DNA of 22,468 nt from Actinomortierella ambigua (Eukaryota > Mortierellomycota > Mortierellomycetes > Mortierellales > Mortierellaceae). This document shows positions 10,553 to 19,015 of this stretch, one piece after another; the stretch's first letter is position 1; the number at the start of each line of letters is the position of its first letter. The position numbers and the translations under genes are program-made. The stretch spans positions 1 to 22,468 of the forward strand of contig JAAAJB010000567.1 of the NCBI GenBank assembly GCA_016098155.1. The letters are read 5' to 3'. The notes beneath the pieces are model-generated. The model made no database searches, was not told the DNA's origin, and was given only the letters and a program-made list of their open reading frames with translations.

Positions 10553-10646
10553 TTCTCTCTCTCAAGGCACTCCCCCAACGTTCTCCATGCAGCTCCCTCC
10601 AGCACGGATCAAGCACATTTTCTCAGCAGTCCGTGCACAATATTGA

Positions 10647-10652
10647 AATAAA
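10647..10652 (+). terminator. Poly(A) signal of the SANT/U-box gene
   Basis: AATAAA lies 95 nt past the TAG at 10550-10552. The stretch 10553-10903 is the convergent spacer with the P1 gene; no other gene is seen in it. Confidence 0.6.
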
Positions 10653-10872
10653 GCTCATTGGATAAAACAAGTCCATATTTCCACATCACAAAACGTCTAT
10701 CCAGAGGCGAATCGCTTATACACACGAGCCATATTATCCAGTGCACCGCACCTCTTTTGCCGCCACCAGATGTATGCCGATATTCCCATTGTAAAACACT
10801 GAGCCGCGATGTAGTTGGAGCAGAAGACTGTAGCACTGTCGCTGAAAGAGCTGGACTGAGCCAAGTTTTTGG

Positions 10873-10878
10873 TTTATT
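10873..10878 (-). terminator. Poly(A) signal of the P1 gene
   Basis: TTTATT on the plus strand (AATAAA on the minus strand) lies 26 nt beyond the P1 stop at 10904-10906. Confidence 0.6.
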
Positions 10879-10903
10879 TCCGAGAAAAGGGGAGATCGAG
10901 AGT

Positions 10904-12168
10904 TTAATCGAAGAGACCTATTGTCCACGAAAAGCAATTCAAGAGAAGAAAAAAAAAGAATCCGAGTTAGTAACCATATCCATATTGCAGTCTGCCCATC
11001 AAAAGCACTCATGAAAACGACGTCCAAGGTTGTGCGCGAAACATACCGAAGCCCATGTCGTCATCAGACTCCTCCTTGGCCTCCTCCTTCTTCTCCTCGG
11101 CCTTCTCCTCAGCAGCGGCGGCACCAGCGGCAGGGGCGGAACCAGCAGCGGGGGCGGCACCAGCGGCACCGACGTTGGTGAGCATGTCAGTGACGTTCTT
11201 GCCCTCGAGAGCCTTGGCGAAGAGAGCGGTCATGATGGACTCGAGCTCGACGTTGGCAGCCTTCAGGAGGGTCTGAAGCTTGTCGGACTATTGAAAGGGT
11301 TGGCGTAAAAAAAAGGAGAACAAATCAGCAAACAGTGATCACAATCGCCTGCGATGAGGTGTGTTCCAACTCGACCTTTGGTCGATTGAAAGAGTCGTGG
11401 GTGGGCCAACACTTCCTCGACACTTCATCCTGAGTTTTGTGTCTCTGGTAGCACTGATGCAGTCGAACGCCACAAGTGTTGTTGAGATGTTGGAGCTTGA
11501 GAGATTGCTCTGGTCGAAGACACCTCAAAGTGTTGAAAGCAATAGCGACACTGCCACAAATATCCCTTCGAGTCGTACTGCCCTCCTCCTTTGACAACTC
11601 GGGACTCTCCCGCACATCGTGTTGATTCCAGCTGATGCGACCAAAAAAAGGCCGTCTGTTTCCAGATGTTGCTACGTTGGGCGCGACAGCCTCCACTGAT
11701 TCAAAGAGAGCGACGACGCTTGTATCCAGTACAGAACAGGACCCATTCCATCGGCAGTTGTACTCTGGCTGCCCTGATCACTGATTTGTCACTGGTAAAC
11801 TGACGATGACTCTTGTACGGCATCTTGAAAGTTGTTTCCTGGACGACAGTGCAGGGCAAAGCTCTCTCATGTTGTTTTGGTGTGTTGTGTTGTGTTCGCC
11901 CTGTTATTTTGTTTTTTCATGCGCCGCTGTGTTGAGTTTGATGAAGTTGACAAGTGGTGTGTTTGTACTGGCAAAGGCTGGTGTTTTCTGTATCCGCACG
12001 GCTGTATCCATCGGTCGTGAGGATCCATCCATCGGACAGCATGACTCCTATCGATGCATCGACAGGTGTTCCTTATGCTGGATGGGCTTGCTGGCGCTGA
12101 CTTACAGTGATCTCAATGCCCTCGTCAGCGAGAATCAGGGCAGCGTAGGCAGCGGCTTCAATGGACAT
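10904..12168 (-). CDS. 60S acidic ribosomal stalk protein P1
   Basis: Three exons on the minus strand: 12168-12106, 11287-11047 and 10917-10904, giving 105 aa. P1 pairs with P2 on P0 to form the lateral stalk that recruits translation GTPases to the 60S subunit. The N-terminus [20 protein letters not shown] and the helical [18 protein letters not shown] match the P1 dimerisation domain. An Ala/Gly/Pro hinge, a Lys/Glu stretch and the conserved tail [11 protein letters not shown] follow. The last exon is 14 nt and encodes only GLFD (first base from exon 2) plus TAA; it is preceded by a perfect TACTAAC branch site and a pyrimidine tract. Without that splice the frame would run to a wrong tail (GMFRAQ...). 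C-rich third positions fit a highly expressed gene. It is head-to-head with the NIF3-family gene. Confidence 0.96.
11288..12105 (-). other. 818-nt first intron of the P1 gene
   Basis: The donor is GTAAG directly after the ACT codon for Thr21 and the acceptor is CAATAG. At 818 nt it is five to ten times longer than most introns in this window. The short open frames inside it have no recognisable composition. No convincing C/D-box pair with a closing stem was found by eye, but an intronic snoRNA or a transcriptional enhancer is the usual explanation for long introns in ribosomal protein genes. Confidence 0.75.
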
Positions 12169-12354
12169 TTTCACTAATTGTGGTGTGCGAAAGAGGGAGC
12201 TCACGATGTAGGCAAAGACCAAAATTAAATATCGTTGCGCTGGGTTTCCCAGATCAATCTAAGCCTCTCATTTTTTGAGACCCCTGTTTCCTTCTGTGCT
12301 GGGCGCTCAGAGCGTGTCCTCCCCCCTTCACACACCCCACACACACATACCAGA
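12169..12354. promoter_or_regulatory. Shared divergent promoter region of P1 and NIF3-family genes
   Basis: Only 186 bp separate the two start codons. It includes an A/T-rich patch (AAAATTAAATAT) and the perfect interrupted palindrome CTGGG-TTT-CCCAG at 12240-12252. The NIF3 side ends in a C/A-rich leader with ACACAC repeats. A bidirectional promoter is inferred from spacing. Confidence 0.5.
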
Positions 12355-14278
12355 ATGGCATTGCTGCCTAGACTACTCAAGCACATGGAGCGCATTGCTC
12401 CCCAAAGTCTGGCTCAGACCTCGTGGGACAATGTCGGCCTTCTTGTCGGTAGGAGATGGGAAACATCCCCCACGGAACTTCTTTTTCTCATTCCTTGCTC
12501 AGCATTCCCCAAAGGAACACGTCTTCCTTCCTTTCTGACAATACTATATACCTATTCTTTTATTGGGGGACTCTAATAGAGGCGCCATTCCCTCGCGTCA
12601 GATCCACAACGGATACCCCTCAAAAGGTCTTTTTGACCATTGACTTTACCACCGCTGTTGTGGAAGAAGCTCTTCGTGACCCAGATGTGGGTGCCATCGT
12701 CGTTTACCGTATGTAATCCCCCTCACACACACACACACATGGCTATCTCGGCTGTTTGAATTTGCTGTTGGTATCCGCGCGCATCAAATAGACAAGCTCG
12801 CATCAGACTGACCCTTCTTATCCACTGGAAAACCAAATTGCGTCGTGGCGGTAGATCCCCCCATTTTTCGCGCCTTGAAGAAGCTGCAGCTCAAGGATAC
12901 CAAGTCGCGTATGGTGCTGCAATGCGCTGCCAAGGGCGTCAGTGTGTACTCGCCTCACACCTCCTGCGATTGCTGTGAAGACGGAGGTAAAAAAGAAACG
13001 AGGAAATGCATGGATTACCAATGAGTTACCCCCTTGACCGTCTCTTTTCCCTGCCTCCCCCCCCCCTACTTCGACATGTGGTAATGATACATTCACGGGG
13101 TGATAGGCGAATATCTAACACCACGCCCTCTTTTCTTTTTGTTTGGTGTCGTCAAGTGAATGACTGGCTCGTCCAAGGATTCGGCAAAGACGGTACCATT
13201 AGGACATTTGAACCTGTCCAGAATCCGCCCGAAGGTACTTCATGGAATGAAATTTGGGTCGCACCATTCTCTTTCAACTTGCAGCAGGGGTCTCCCTGTT
13301 TCATGCCGTACATTATTACGGAAAAACCAGACGCGGGCCTTTTGTTTGAAGTCTCACACTCATAACAGCCCGGTAAAGTAGGAGACGAGGATTACAGAAC
13401 TTGTCTGGTAGGACTATTACGGTTCGGTTCCGGCATATATCTGTTGCAGATGAGAGAATCGTTTACTGCAATCGCCCTTATGTAGGGACGTGCGAGCTAA
13501 ATATATATATTTATATATATGCGGGGTGGAGTTCGTAGAGGGGCCCTTCTAGTTCTCCAGACCTAACAACCCAAGGGCGGGGGGGGGGAAAGACCACAAC
13601 TCCCTCGGGTTGCAAATATCGCCCTTGTCACCCCCTATCGCACGTTGCTCAAGACTATTTTTTTTTCTTATGATTTGCTGGTCCTTGAAACAATCGACAC
13701 TGTAGGCCACCCTAACGCAGGCATGGGACGAGTCTTTACGTTCAACGAGCCTAAACCTGTCCAACAGGTCATTGAACAAATCAAGAAGCATCTGGGCATG
13801 ACGCATGGTAAGAGCATATGGTCACTGCTTTTCTAGCGTTACGAAAAAAGTAAGATGACATCCCTCTAGGCAGATCAACACCTTAAACGACATTTTTTTC
13901 TGTACCCCACCCCCACCCCCTCCCAAACAAACAAAAACAAAACAACACACCAACTCTATAGTGCGCGCAGCGATCCATCCGTCGCACCAGAGCGGCCAGC
14001 GGCTGATCGCAAGTGTAGGTGTGTGGGCAGGCTCTGGCTCGGGCATCGTGGGCCACGACGCCGATCTGTACCTGACAGGCGAGATGGGTCACCACGAGGT
14101 GCTGGAGGCGTTGGAGCAGGAGCGAACGGTGGTCCTGTGTGAGCATTCCAACACAGAGCGCGGCTATCTCAAGGCGTCGCTGAAGCCCAAGCTCGAGCAA
14201 CTGTTTGCTCAGGATGGTGGCGAGGCTATCGAGGTTGTTGTCAGCAAGACGGACAAGGACCCTTTGGTGGTGGTCTAG
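12355..14278 (+). CDS. NIF3-family (DUF34) metal-binding protein
   Basis: Six exons join in phase: 12355-12448, 12580-12708, 12855-12986, 13157-13234, 13706-13807 and 13962-14278, giving 283 aa, near the usual size for the fungal family. Family marks in order are WDNVGLLV (24-31), VFLTIDFT, VVYHPPIF with His75 as likely metal ligand, VYSPHTSCD, VNDWLVQGFG, NAGMGRVFTF, VGVWAGSGSG, TGEMGHHEVLEA, and CEHSNTERGYL with His240 and Glu244 as the C-terminal metal ligands. The family forms toroidal oligomers with a dinuclear metal site. Its function is poorly defined; cyclohydrolase- or phosphatase-type roles have been proposed. Intron 4 is long (471 nt) with a weak GTACTT donor, so the exon 4-5 junction (PPEG/HPNAGMG) is the least certain part. 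Poly(A) signal ATTAAA at 14321. Confidence 0.9.
13235..13705 (+). other. 471-nt intron 4 of the NIF3-family gene with AT repeat
   Basis: This intron is three times the local norm. It contains an alternating AT tract at about 13499-13520 (ATATATATATTTATATATAT) and a G homopolymer near 13578-13588. Neither side extends the NIF3 homology. It may hold a small insertion, but no terminal repeats were identified. Confidence 0.6.
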
Positions 14279-14320
14279 TTAGTTGAAGCGCTGTCGTACC
14301 ACAGTACTAGTACAGTACGC

Positions 14321-14326
14321 ATTAAA
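14321..14326 (+). terminator. Poly(A) signal of the NIF3-family gene
   Basis: ATTAAA lies 43 nt past the stop codon. It is preceded by a GTACTAGTAC palindrome. Confidence 0.5.
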
Positions 14327-14659
14327 GAGGTGAAATGTGTACAACCTGCAAAGATACCATGTCCAAACCCCACCTAGGATGAACTGAGAGATGAACGGGA
14401 GAACTTATAATGGAGAGCCAAAAAAGAAGGAGAGAGCCCTTCGAGCCACACAAGCAATTTACGATATTGTCTGAAGCGCGACCTTTCTGTGAACCTTGCA
14501 TTAGTGTCCCTGAGACAAAGGGACAGGCAGTTGTGGTTTTTTTTCCATTCACGCGGCCAAACCATTGTAGACCATCCCTCGAACCATGCTGACCTTTCTG
14601 CTGCAAGTCGGTCTGTGCCGATCCCAATTTGGCAGCGTTAGCTCAAACAGTTGAGGAGT

Positions 14660-14715
14660 GGGTGTGGGTGGATGGGTGGGTATAGGTGGGGGGCGGGGGA
14701 GGGGAAGGGGAGGGG
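14660..14715 (+). other. G-rich tract with G-quadruplex potential
   Basis: At least eight runs of three or more G are separated by 1-4 nt within 56 bp on the plus strand. That meets the simple G3+N1-7 pattern. It lies at the upstream edge of the CT-rich leader region. Confidence 0.6.
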
Positions 14716-15407
14716 CAAGCATTGGGAGACGGATACTTTTTTTTTATTTGGCTCTCTCCCTTTCAGTCTCACTGTTGCTTTTCCTTTCATTCACTCAAGC
14801 TCTTTGCTACTTTGACCATTGGGGCCCTTTTTATATTATGGTCTCTTTTTTTTTCTCTCTCTCTTTCTTTTTGTCTGCTTCTTCTTCTTTTGCTTCTTCT
14901 TTTGCTTCTTCTTCTTCTTCTTCTTCCTCTTCCTCTCCTTTTGTCTCTTCTTCATTCCTCACCCCGACCCCCCCCCCCATTCACCACCATCGGCTACTCC
15001 TCCAGTCGACATTTGGAATTGGTGGTGGAGCTCGCCCCCTCTTCCCCATTTTCCTCCACCTTCCCTATCCTGTCTATCCTGTCTATCCTCCTCTCTCCCT
15101 CTCTCCCCTCGACCCCAAAGCCCCCAAAGCAGTAATCCTCTGAACCTCTCTCCTCTCTCACTCTCTCTCACTCTCCCGTCCACCGTATTTCCCTCTCTCT
15201 CTCTCACTTTCTCTCTTCCACATCCCCTTCCACCGCGCTCCTTTATCGATTGCCTCGGCCCTTGCTTGCCTCACCACTGTACATAGGCACAGGTCTATCC
15301 TCGGGTGCATGGGGGCCCTTGCTGCTGCATGAACCCTTCCCTTCCTCATTCTGTCTGCCCATCACCTCTCTTCCCGCCTATTCCTGTCCTGGTGACTTTT
15401 TTTTTCC

Positions 15408-16010
15408 ATGGAGGTAAGCTTTTGTGTTGTCGCGGCACAGTTACACTCACTCCAAGTATATACAATCCCATTTGGCTCCGTTGTTTGTTGCTGCTCTCTC
15501 CCGCCCCATTTTTTTCCTATTGTCGACCTGCTGTAAAGTTGCGCTCTCAAGTGCGATATGTGTATCTCGATGGCACACACACACAGCATGCACCACCCTC
15601 TCTTTCCCTCTCGTTCTCTCACTCGCATCAACAAAAATAGCCTTTGGTTCCTGGGAGTGAATCCTCAGATCCCTCCCCCCTTCCCCGTGTAGATATTACC
15701 CTGCTTTTGGGATGAGGTTACTGAATATCGGTGCTGCCACAGACGTCAGGGCGTCTGTGAGAGAGTTGGGCCGAGGAGGTCTCCCTGCCCAATAAGAAGC
15801 AATATGGCACACCCTTCCCTGAGACTCTAGTATTGCCGCCTTTCAACCTCCTGTTCATGCATGCTTTTTTTTTTTTTTTTTTTGGCTGGTAAGGAGAACA
15901 CCCCACTCAACTCTTTTTATCCTCTGTTCTTCTCTCTCTTCTCTGTCTTCTCTTTTGTCTCTCTATCTCTCTCTCTCCCTTTCCTCTCCTCCATTGTTAA
16001 ACGATAATAG
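15408..16010 (+). other. Possible two-codon first exon (15408-15413) and 597-nt intron of the polyQ-CaaX gene
   Basis: ATG GAG at 15408-15413 is followed at once by a consensus donor GTAAGC. An acceptor AATAG at 16006-16010, with a TTAAAC branch-like motif before it, joins it to AGG CGC GAT AGG ACC GTG ATG. That splice puts MERRDRTV in frame with the main ATG at 16029. An in-frame TGA at 15393-15395 excludes a longer frame upstream. The intron contains a 19-T run at about 15865-15883 and a perfect hairpin CACAGACG-6 nt-CGTCTGTG at 15738-15759. Only transcript data can confirm it. Confidence 0.4.
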
Positions 16011-16028
16011 AGGCGCGATAGGACCGTG

Positions 16029-17606
16029 ATGCATGCTGGCGAGAGTCGGATACCGGTACCGAAAGCCCGACGGGCCACCGGTGAGAGTGTCTACCGGCCA
16101 ACACCTCGGTCAACGCCGCCAACCTCAACAAGACCCCGAGCAAATACAGGGGCTGCTTCAATGGATAGCAGAAAACTGGGCATTCACTCGCCGCCTTTGA
16201 CGCCTCAACCGCCTATGCCATCAACTGCCTCATTAGCTATCCCAAAGTCCAAGGGTGACTACAGGATCTCCGACTTGATCGCAGACCCAAACTTCAACCC
16301 ATTCTTGCCTTCGACTCCATCGACCTTCTCATCCTCTATGGAATCCTCTCTGAATATTTTGGGGAGACAGGCGTCGCAGAAGAAGGGCAACAACCTGTCG
16401 CCACCACTGCCAACCCCTTCCGAGTCGCCAGAATCGACGCCAAGCGCAACTTGGCGTGGAGGCAAAAGTATCGGTCGCGAGACTGGCAATGGTCGGGACC
16501 CTGTCTCTTTCAACTCTCAACAGACCTGGTCAAGGGACACATCAACAGCCTCGCCAGAGTCGACCTCAAGCGCAACCATGGGCGGTGGCCATTTTGGCCG
16601 AGAAGAGTCGCCCGGCTTTCAAGCAACCGCGCATGGACGAGACGAGTCAGCTTCGTCCACGACGTTAGCCCGACCGAACCACGACGACATGATTCTTCCT
16701 GTCGTTGCCAAGAGGATCAAGGCTGAAGGCCTGCAAACACACAATGTCGTTGCCTATGGCGAAGGCGAGGATGCACCACTATACCGAGTTCGGGACACAC
16801 CAGCTCCGTACGACCACCGCAAGGCAACGTCGGATGCCAATGTTGCTGGGCAATTCTCTGCCAATAATACCAGTATACCCAGTTCGCCAGAGCCTAGCCT
16901 ACCAACGGTGCCCTTGCCAACACAGCAAAGACCCACCAATCGGTCGCGAGCTCCAGAGTCCCCGAGCTTACATAGTGACGATCGTGGTTCGCCTGAACCA
17001 TCAACACCCACATCACCCTACTACCAACAACAACTGCCATCGCCCCCACGCTCGTCGCAGGATAACCAATCACCCACTCGACCGCCCAGAGCTCACCGGC
17101 CTCCAAGGCATACTGCGACAGCAGCTTTGGCGGACCAAGTACGCCAGGAGGAGATCGCCCTTCATGATCGACGTGGCGCTCGCTGGAATGATCAAACACA
17201 TCGCGACGAGCGGAACGTGGAGTTTTTGCATGATGGCCCCAGCGGCATGGGACACAATGCGCATCAGCGCCAGCGCAGGGATCACTCGTCCTCACCATAC
17301 AACCAAGATAACGATGCTTACTACGATAATGACAGAGCCGGACGTCCCATGCGCATGCAGCCCGAGCAGGACCAGCGGAACAACTACGAGCCTGCTCCAA
17401 GCCGCCGACCAACCCATCAGCAGCAACCAGGCCAGAAATGGCCATCTCAGAGCCACGACGCCTATGGAGCACAAGACTATGGCCGTGCACCGTATTCGCC
17501 CTATGGGCAACAGCATCACTCTTCCTCCTTCCAAGATGGCCAACAGAGGCAACCATTCCAACAACAACAGCAGCAGCAGCAGCAGCAGCAACAACAACAG
17601 TACTAT

Positions 17607-17641
<35 letters not shown>

Positions 17642-17876
17642 ACAGCAACAGTACTATCAGCAGCAGCACAACCACGATCGGCTGCCCCAGTCGACAACTC
17701 CACAGTTGCACTCGAGTAACTATCATTCTCAGCAACCACACCCCTACTCATCCATTGACATGCCTGTCAAGCCTGAACAACAACAGCAACAGCAAAACGA
17801 CCAGAGGCCCTCGTCTGAAAATTCTGCACCAGCACCAAAGAAGAAGAAGAATGCTCTTTGTTGTATCATCTGTTAA
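16029..17876 (+). CDS. Disordered polyQ protein with polybasic C-terminus and CaaX prenylation motif
   Basis: The frame is uninterrupted from ATG 16029 to TAA 17874-17876 and gives 615 aa; an extra MERRDRTV may be added by an upstream mini-exon. The chain is low in hydrophobics, rich in Ser, Pro, Gln, Asn and Arg, with SP/TP sites (SPPLPTPSESPES, SPPRSSQDNQSP) that suit proline-directed kinases. A 42-residue-period repeat of SPESTxSAT-GG-GRE lies at about residues 133-190. Residues 511-546 form Q14-YY-Q15-YY-QQQ. The C-terminus KKKKNALCCIIC has a basic cluster, an extra Cys (611) and a C-I-I-C CaaX box (612-615). Farnesylation plus palmitoylation would place the protein on membranes, as for Ras-type tails. 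No folded domain or known family was recognised. It may be a membrane-tethered scaffold for polarity or signalling; this is inference. Confidence 0.8.
17559..17666 (+). repeat. CAG/CAA glutamine repeat, duplicated
   Basis: The tract codes 14 Gln, TAC TAT, 15 Gln, TAC TAT, then 3 Gln. The repeated YY spacer with identical codons suggests one block was duplicated. CAA interruptions break the CAG runs. The stretch will be length-variable between strains. Confidence 0.95.
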
Positions 17877-18392
17877 CTGTGTCGGCCCTTGTCATCCCAC
17901 CCACACACACACCACCCCTTCCACACCTGTATATTTGCGATGATACGACTACAAAAAATGTTGAAATAAGAGACGACTTACAAAAACAACAATAAAAAAA
18001 ACTCACGCATAAAGGAGGCGATGTGGTTTGTGTGACTATATTGGAAGGATAGACAGGGTGCTGCCAAACAGCTATGAATACGGAGTAGTGATTGATCAGG
18101 TGTTTTTTTTTTTCCTTGCTACTTGACAAGAAAAGAAAGGCCATCGCGTTTCCTGCGTAGCTTGGAAAGCATAGATGAGAAAACATCCTGTGATCACGTA
18201 GCCTACTTGTGCCTTCATGCCTCTTTTAGTGGATTCTTTGCAGCACATTTTTTTCTGATCTTTTTTTTTTCATCTCGCCTAGTTTTGTTTCTCGAGCGAT
18301 CATTGAAGCCGGTTGTGTTTATACAATATATGCTCTTTGGAAAGATCGTAGGGGAAGTATGCTGTGGCTGAGATGAGAAGCAGATCTCTCTC
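17877..18392. other. Convergent spacer with poly(A) signal, no gene seen
   Basis: It contains an AATAAA at 17991-17996, about 115 nt past the CaaX gene stop, and several A and T homopolymers. It separates the 3' ends of two convergent genes. Confidence 0.6.
17991..17996 (+). terminator. Poly(A) signal of the polyQ-CaaX gene
   Basis: AATAAA followed by an A-run lies 115 nt past the stop codon. Confidence 0.55.
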
Positions 18393-18857
18393 TTAGTTAC
18401 TATACTTTTGATCGTAGATCTCTGCAGCCTGCCTTTCAGCCTGGCGCCTTGCCTCTTCCCGGTCCAACGCGTCAAGTCCCCTTGTCTCGACTATTTGAGA
18501 TAAGAATACAATGTTGGCATCCAGGATAAATATGTGAGTACAAAGCTGCGAACAAAAAAAAACGTGGAAATCGTTCAAGACTAGAAACACAATGGAGCCA
18601 ATCATTTTTTTTTCTTTCAGTGAATATATGTTAATTGGGGGAGGAAGGGACTTACAAAGCTTGTCGGCCTCAGCACCAGCCATACCGGCAAAGATCTCCT
18701 TGGTGAGCTTGTGATCTCCGCCGCGATCGTTCTCGTACTTCTTCATGGCTTCGAATGCAGCAGCACCGGCAATGAGCTCGTGGGTCCAAGAACTGTGGTG
18801 TTCTCCGCCGCCGTACACCTTTGCGTAAGCTTCTTCGTGACGACCGAAACCAAACAT
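18393..18857 (-). CDS. CipC-like protein (DUF3759 family)
   Basis: Two exons on the minus strand, 18857-18656 and 18490-18393, are separated by a 165-nt intron (donor GTAAGT, acceptor AATAG). The split codon T|TC gives Phe68, and the product is 99 aa, typical for the family. Family marks are a Trp/His segment (EHHSSWTHELIAGAAAFEAM), the paired motif IFAGMAGAEADKL, and FETRGLDALDREEARRQAE, ending IYDQKY. CipC proteins were named for induction by concanamycin in Aspergillus and are often strongly induced by stress or host contact. They are small cytosolic proteins of unknown biochemistry. The promoter has a TATA box and GGGG/CCCC elements, fitting an inducible, highly expressed gene. Taking the ATG at 18857 rather than upstream frames is supported by the MFGFG-type start seen in the family. 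Confidence 0.93.
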   Translation of the reverse strand: MFGFGRHEEAYAKVYGGGEHHSSWTHELIAGAAAFEAMKKYENDRGGDHKLTKEIFAGMAGAEADKLCKSLPPPINIYSLKEKKMIGSIVFLVLNDFHVFFCSQLCTHIFILDANIVFLSQIVETRGLDALDREEARRQAERQAAEIYDQKYSN

Positions 18858-18865
18858 GTTGAAAC

Positions 18866-18890
18866 AGAGAGAGAGAGAGAGAGAGAGAGA
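18866..18890. repeat. (GA)n repeat in the 5' leader of the CipC-like gene
   Basis: About 12 GA units on the plus strand read as a CT-rich leader on the minus strand, ending 8 nt before the ATG. Pyrimidine-rich leaders are common in strongly expressed fungal genes. Confidence 0.85.
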
Positions 18891-18989
18891 TGTCTTTTGA
18901 GAGAGGAAAGTGCTGAGTGGTAGATTGTACACAGGGGAGAGAAGGGCGAATGGGTTGATGGATATCCAACAACACCGAGCTCCCAAAGG

Positions 18990-19015
18990 CTTTATATACT
19001 GGGGAGGGGGATGAG
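18990..19015 (-). promoter_or_regulatory. TATA box and C-rich element of the CipC-like gene
   Basis: CTTTATATA at 18990-18998 reads TATATAAAG on the minus strand, about 135 nt upstream of the ATG. Just upstream on the minus strand, CATCCCCCTCCCC (complement of 19001-19013) contains CCCCT, the core of the fungal stress response element. This pairing suggests stress-inducible transcription. Confidence 0.55.

Larger units (their letters stand above)
14279..15407 (+). other. Intergenic/leader region: 3' UTR, G-rich tract, CT-rich tract
   Basis: After the NIF3 ATTAAA (14321-14326), about 330 bp are featureless. A G-run block (14660-14715) then gives way to a strongly C/T-rich, A-poor plus strand (about 14735-15260) with (TTC)n, (CTCT)n and repeated CTGTCTATC units. 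Long open frames here are artefacts of low complexity. It resembles the pyrimidine-rich promoter/leader of highly expressed fungal genes and leads into the polyQ-CaaX gene. Confidence 0.6.

Noticed and set aside
11325..11696. 123-codon minus-strand frame inside the P1 intron
   Set aside because: No recognisable motif; lies entirely in an intron supported by exact P1 exon joining.
11288..12105. C/D-box snoRNA in the P1 intron
   Set aside because: Weak AGGATGA and CTGA matches exist on the minus strand, but they are about 110 nt apart and have no closing stem.
13006..13365. Read-through of NIF3 exon 4 to 13365
   Set aside because: The added residues do not resemble the family, and splicing to 13706 restores the NAGMGR motif in phase.
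14658..15286. Three overlapping open frames of 149-161 codons
   Set aside because: All come from the pyrimidine tract (poly Phe/Ser/Leu) and have no protein-like composition.
16894..17751. 285-codon minus-strand frame with poly-Ala/Val
   Set aside because: Antisense of the CAG repeat; no independent signals.
16705..17943. 412-codon open frame overlapping the polyQ-CaaX gene
   Set aside because: It is the +1 shadow of the CAG/CAA and Pro/Ser-rich sequence; its poly-Ser/Asn runs arise from the same repeat, and the main frame has the coherent CaaX end.
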